Assembly (NCBI GenBank): GCA_028386065.3
Contig: JAKUCV010000418.1
Location: 409,195 to 473,194, forward strand
Direction: 5' to 3'
Length of the DNA: 64,000 nucleotides
Source of the DNA: Turnera subulata
Lineage: Eukaryota > Streptophyta > Magnoliopsida > Malpighiales > Passifloraceae
The position numbers and the translations under genes are program-made. Positions 60,903-64,000 of this stretch are shown one piece after another (the stretch's first letter is position 1; each line of letters opens with the position of its first letter). Under the pieces are notes generated by a model. That model searched no databases, was not told the origin of the DNA, and was given only the letters and a program-made list of their open reading frames with translations.

Positions 60903-63747
60903 CTAGATCATACCTGTAAAACATGTCATGACTCAAATAAATGCACAATACTTGTTAGGTAACTTTCGTCACCCTTGCTTCTCTTTTTTCGTTCTTTATA
61001 GAATAAGGCTTTAGTAAAGAGTCCTGGCGAGTATTGCCAACAAACAAATACACAAACTTTTGCACCAAAGCTTTCATATTCTTGGTTAAACATTACAAGT
61101 TATAAGATTTGAAACGCATGATTTCTTCCCTCACCAGTCAACATTCTTTAAATTTTTACCTTCCGGTTTGTAATCTGACATATTGTCAATGCACTTTGAT
61201 GGTCGTATATAATGAATAGCAAGACTTTTGGGTCTTCGAATTTTATGGTTTTTTCTGGGTCAATCCATTTTATTGTTTTTACTTGTTAAAGACTAACTAG
61301 CTAGGTCAGGGCTGTATATCTAATTAGAAAGCAATTTACTGCGTTATTAGTTATCTTTTATGCTATGGATCGGGCTTCCTCAGCATCCACAGAATTTAAT
61401 CAATCAGATATTGATTCTGTTTGGTGCGAATTCATCGTTAGTTAAGCCATGGTCAGCATCTCAAGTCAGCAAATTCAACCGTTACTCTACAATTGGATTG
61501 TGTCATATATAGGTCATATCCAAAGAACATAACTAAAGTGAAAAGCATGTTACCATATAAAGGAAACTCGATTCCTTGGAATCACGAATTTACTTTAATT
61601 TTTTTTTTGTCGAGAATTTACTTTAATTTATAGCTTAGAAAGTTGTAGAAGGCATATTAATGTTTCGTATAGAAAGTCAAAGTAAATTTCCTGTTTAGGG
61701 ATCGAGGCCAGTTTCCCTCAATTGGATACGGTTGCTTTCAACATGGCTGGTCGAAGAAACTACTACTCATCACAGATCTTTCGGCAAAAGATGAAACTGA
61801 GAAAAGCATAAAGGAGGATCTAACTAATTCACCACTTAAGTTAACATAGGAACTTGTATATCTTAGTCATCAATCATTGTGGAGATCTAGTGTGTGTTAG
61901 CAGGACAATGTAAGAGAAACCAAGCTAAAGATCATAAGCTACAAGATTTTCTATCACAAACATATTGACATTGCTAATGATTAGTGGCTCAATAATTGCA
62001 ATGGTGGATTAATTGATTAAAGTCTCTAATGTGATACAATCCGATCATGGAGAGAGATTAGTCGGCGGTTGGGTGGATACTCTTCTATTATATAAAACAA
62101 AACATATATGATACAATTCGGTCATAATTCATAAGCAGTACTAAGTCGGTTTTCCCAAGGTGAAATTAGATTTTTATAGTTTACTGAAGTATGGCTAAAA
62201 GGGAAATGGTATGGTAGGAACTAGGAAAGGACATGGATAGGGATATTGATAAGAGAAAAGAGAATAAGGAGGATGAGGGTTAGCTTAGCTCATCTTTGCA
62301 GAAATGCTTTGTCTTTGATAAAGGTGCGTACTCCAACAGATAAAGAAGTGACCTTATTTTTCGAAGGGAAGGGAAACCCATAAAAGTTTTGAACTTCCAA
62401 AACTGTGACGGATTTTAGTAAATGGGAATTCAATGCTTGCTAAAGAGTTTGCATGCATTTCAAAGCGTGTCGTGTCATTCTTTTCCTTTCATTTGTGTAC
62501 CTTTTTCATTTTTTTGTTTGGGGGTGGGGGAATCAATTTCCTTTGTCTGCTTGCCATGAGCATCCATGGAAAATAGTATGTGCATATATATGCTAGTTGT
62601 TTAGCTGTATATGGTGGTGGATCTAAAACTTTGTTTTCAGTGAGGACATAATATGTGTTTGAGATCATTACCTGAACCGATTAAGCAACCCATGTTACAA
62701 AATTCGCTGTCAAAATTATTATTGAGTGCTTTGTTTTCCAGAGATAGGATGGTGACACACTTGAAATTATTATATAAGAGTACGGGCTGTGATATTTTGG
62801 TTTGCTATCCAAAGTGTAGGTACGAAAGTGGATAGGATTTCTCCACAAAAAATTTGATAGTTGCTCCTTAATAATTTAATTATATTTGCTTGCAACATAT
62901 GTCGGGAATTGTTTTGAAAGCCTTTCAACTTCCATTAATCTATACCGAGAACAAAACAAAGAGATTGATTATGTATATATGTGGACGTTCTAATAACCAG
63001 ACGTGCATCAACGAATCCAAGCACTATTTATTCAAAGAATAGTCACTGTTTAGGTTTACAATTATTATTGACACAGAACTAACAAACAGTGATCAGTTAA
63101 TCATTATGAGTTTCAGGAGAAAGATCAAACACGAAACTACGTGATCCACTAATATACCTGTGGTATGCCAAAACACGTTTCATTCTAGTTGTCTTCTCAA
63201 TTAAATGAAAAAAAAATGCTATTTTATTTTTAAAGAATCATCAGGAAACCAAAAATATTTCTACTGAGTTATAAATAAAAAAGAAATGGGATTTAGCCAA
63301 AGAGTGAGCTTTTTATATTTTTGTCCCCTGTTCAAGTAACAAAAAGCTCAAGAATGGGCCTAGTTATAGAAAATTACTCGCTTTAACATATAGTACGAAA
63401 ATTATTTTTAAAATTATTCTGAGAAGTAATTTTGTCGGGATTCAAGTCCTATATACCCAAGTAGGTGTTTTCCTCATCTGGAAGTTCATGTTTTGAAAAT
63501 TGTAATGTATTGCATTTGTCTGATTGTCTCGCACATCCTAGAGTTCTTCCTTTTGGTCATCTATGTTTGCCTCCTTTAATTTGCTTGCAAAAGAAATCCC
63601 TGAGATCTAGTACTCATTTTTTTCCCAGGATGTATATATATTAATTATTTCCTTATTTCTATTATATCATATCTTTGCTCATCCTACGAGGATACGAATT
63701 ATTACTTATCGTTTGTTTCAAATAATGAATGCAAGTTATGTGGAAGA

Positions 63748-63837
63748 AACACAGTAGCTGATGCGATTGCCAAAGATGGGAGTTTAAGAGCAGAGATGGG
63801 TTCTGTTGCATGGCCTCAGCGAAATTCGCAGATATGA
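63748..63837 (+). pseudogene. Fragment of a LINE-type RNase H C-terminus
   Basis: A 29-residue open stretch, beginning NTVADAIAKDGS, ends at TGA (63835-63837). The motif resembles the conserved end of plant RNase H (RVT_3) domains, N-x-VAD-x-LAK. No upstream RNase H catalytic part is seen, so it is only a remnant, or chance. Confidence 0.4.
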
Positions 63838-64000
63838 TGTAATTCTGATTGTTAATTTACTAGTACATGTTCATTATTGTACTTGCATCACCATCTTAAT
63901 TATGGTCCTTTCTCTCTTACTTAACTTTCATAAATAACCTAGCTAAGAGAAGCATATAAAAAAAATGAAAACATGGTATGTCTCAAACTCGAATGATGTT

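Larger units (their letters stand above)
60182..64000. other. Intergenic region with repeat scraps
   Basis: No intact gene seen. It contains a two-copy direct repeat (60739-60902), a possible LINE scrap near 61700-61750 and an RNase H-like scrap at 63748-63837. The 60-codon frame at 62653-62835 has no recognised domain. The rest is AT-rich. Confidence 0.5.

Noticed and set aside
62653..62835. 60-codon frame in the right intergenic region
   Set aside because: No recognised domain or neighbouring exon, in AT-rich DNA where such frames arise by chance.

Overview
The window is nuclear DNA of a flowering plant, most likely a eudicot. It holds intron-bearing plant genes (a plant-type CDK-like kinase, a UBC27-type E2 and an Atos-like protein) with AT-rich introns and GT-AG junctions, separated by plant retrotransposons of the Ty1/copia, Ty3/gypsy chromovirus and L1/LINE groups. 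It contains a 635-base N gap (41134-41768) and a 2-base N gap (43848-43849), so it is draft assembly. The species cannot be told from the sequence.

Layout: 0.6-3.8 kb is a decayed Ty1/copia element ending in a complete LTR. 4.1-6.6 kb is a non-autonomous LTR element with both LTRs and an unusual internal protein built of 26-residue repeats. 6.75-8.0 kb is a long stem-loop DNA transposon with a perfect 10-bp target duplication. 8.4-9.5 kb is an F-box/LRR pseudogene. 10.3-14.8 kb is a seven-exon CDK-like kinase gene on the minus strand. 16.4-17.6 kb is a second stem-loop DNA transposon. 18.8-35.1 kb is a broken LINE whose ORF1 is split by a 10.3-kb Ty3/gypsy (Tekay-like) element on the minus strand, flanked by a perfect CATAA duplication. 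37.6-40.1 kb is the five-exon UBC27 gene (minus). 40.7-42.1 kb is probably a solo LTR, partly lost in the N gap. 42.6-53.55 kb is a second, younger Tekay-like element on the plus strand with a GTTTC duplication and a gag-pol frame broken by only one stop. 57.0-60.1 kb is a five-exon Atos-like gene (plus). The rest is AT-rich intergenic DNA with small repeats and LINE scraps.

Three host genes look intact: a putatively membrane-anchored CDK-like kinase, an E2 ubiquitin-conjugating enzyme with a UBA domain, and an Atos-like protein. They are not an operon and nothing in the sequence links their functions. Everything else is transposon-derived or unassigned.

The most unusual signal lies inside the roughly 2.7-3.2 kb LTRs of the two Tekay-like elements. 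Each carries an ATG-started Pro/Ser/Arg-rich open frame ending at a phase-1 GTGAGC splice donor. About 0.7-1 kb downstream there is a phase-compatible acceptor opening a segment that runs exactly 65 nt to a stop and encodes an acidic motif (DNExxPEEPxL) conserved in both elements, although the first segments are not obviously alignable. A second conserved donor after that stop could splice over the LTR end and primer site to an acceptor 6 nt before the gag ATG. Both LTR types also carry an array of 14-nt palindromes whose stems are kept. Other items of note are a possible 30-nt in-frame cassette exon in UBC27 and a shared arrangement of three 30-bp-spaced subterminal repeats in the two stem-loop transposons.
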